From: Pseudobdellovibrionaceae bacterium
GTDB taxonomy: Bacteria; Bdellovibrionota; Bdellovibrionia; Bdellovibrionales; JAMPXM01
DNA length: 5,863 bases
NCBI GenBank assembly: GCA_016791465.1
Contig: JAEUWE010000420.1
Coordinates: forward strand, 1-5,863
Reading direction: 5' to 3'
This document shows positions 5,793 to 5,863 of this stretch, one piece after another. A program made the position numbers and the translations under genes. Below the pieces are notes generated by a model that saw only the letters and a list, made by a program, of their open reading frames with translations, made no database searches and was not told where the DNA came from. The stretch's first letter is position 1, and each line of letters opens with the position of its first letter.

Positions 5793-5863
5793 ATGTCCAT
5801 TGAACACATGCTTTCTGTTCCAATTGCCGATCGCGATGCCGCCTGGGAAATCGAATTTCTAAA
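5793..5863 (+). CDS. Possible divergent gene, 5' end only (cut by the right edge)
   Basis: From ATG 5793-5795 the frame is open to the window end. It reads MSIEHMLSVPIADRDAAW and then an acidic/hydrophobic stretch, a protein-like amphipathic start without a signal peptide. An in-frame GTG at 5769 is an alternative start, but GGAGG (5763-5767) is then only one base away. For the ATG, that site is too far (25 bases). The start is therefore uncertain. A minus-strand frame over the same bases is also open and shares the wobble positions, so third-base bias cannot decide between them. The product is not recognised and only about 23 codons are visible. Confidence 0.4.
   Translation, partial: MSIEHMLSVPIADRDAAWEIEFL

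Noticed and set aside
5785..5862. Small plus-strand ORF of 25 codons from ATG 5785
   Set aside because: It is short and Pro/Cys-rich, is out of frame with the better candidate at 5793, and has its ribosome binding site too far upstream.

Overview
The window looks like a chromosomal segment of a Gram-negative bacterium of moderate G+C content. The evidence is two lipobox lipoproteins, an outer-membrane beta-barrel-type protein, a TonB-like protein and a further Sec-secreted protein. The mix of a very large metzincin lipoprotein, a lytic-transglycosylase-like lipoprotein and a TonB-like protein would fit Bdellovibrio-like or related deltaproteobacterial lineages. That placement is inference; there is no rRNA or other taxonomic marker here.

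Layout from left to right. (1) At 1-242 on the minus strand lies the 5' end of a secreted-protein gene that runs off the left edge; it has a strong ribosome binding site and a clear signal peptide. (2) 243-460 is a divergent intergenic region. (3) 461-1252 on the plus strand encodes a 263-residue exported protein resembling the MetA-pathway-of-phenol-degradation / 'transporter' outer-membrane family. It ends in a strong hairpin at 1261-1293, in the 43-base gap between two convergent genes. (4) 1296-2042 on the minus strand encodes a lipoprotein with a Pro-rich linker and an SLT-like muramidase domain. (5) 2043-2152 is a gap with no convincing signal. (6) 2153-3166 and 3172-5667, both on the minus strand, form a two-gene unit transcribed right to left. 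The promoter-proximal gene encodes an 831-residue lipoprotein zinc metalloprotease (HEVGHALGLAH, Met-turn). The next gene, 5 bases later, encodes a TonB-like protein with the S-H-x-S membrane motif and an unusual tail of about 100 residues after the TonB C-terminal domain. (7) 5668-5863 holds a compound inverted repeat and probably the start of a divergent plus-strand gene cut by the right edge. A competing minus-strand open frame there makes this end ambiguous.

All predicted products act in the envelope: a secreted protein, an outer-membrane barrel, a peptidoglycan-acting lipoprotein, a surface or periplasmic protease and an inner-membrane energy transducer. The most interesting unit is the protease plus TonB-like pair. 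Its tight spacing suggests the two work together, for example with TonB-dependent uptake of peptides or with energised envelope remodelling. No ExbB, ExbD or TonB-dependent receptor is visible in the window. No mobile element, CRISPR array, tRNA or rRNA was found.
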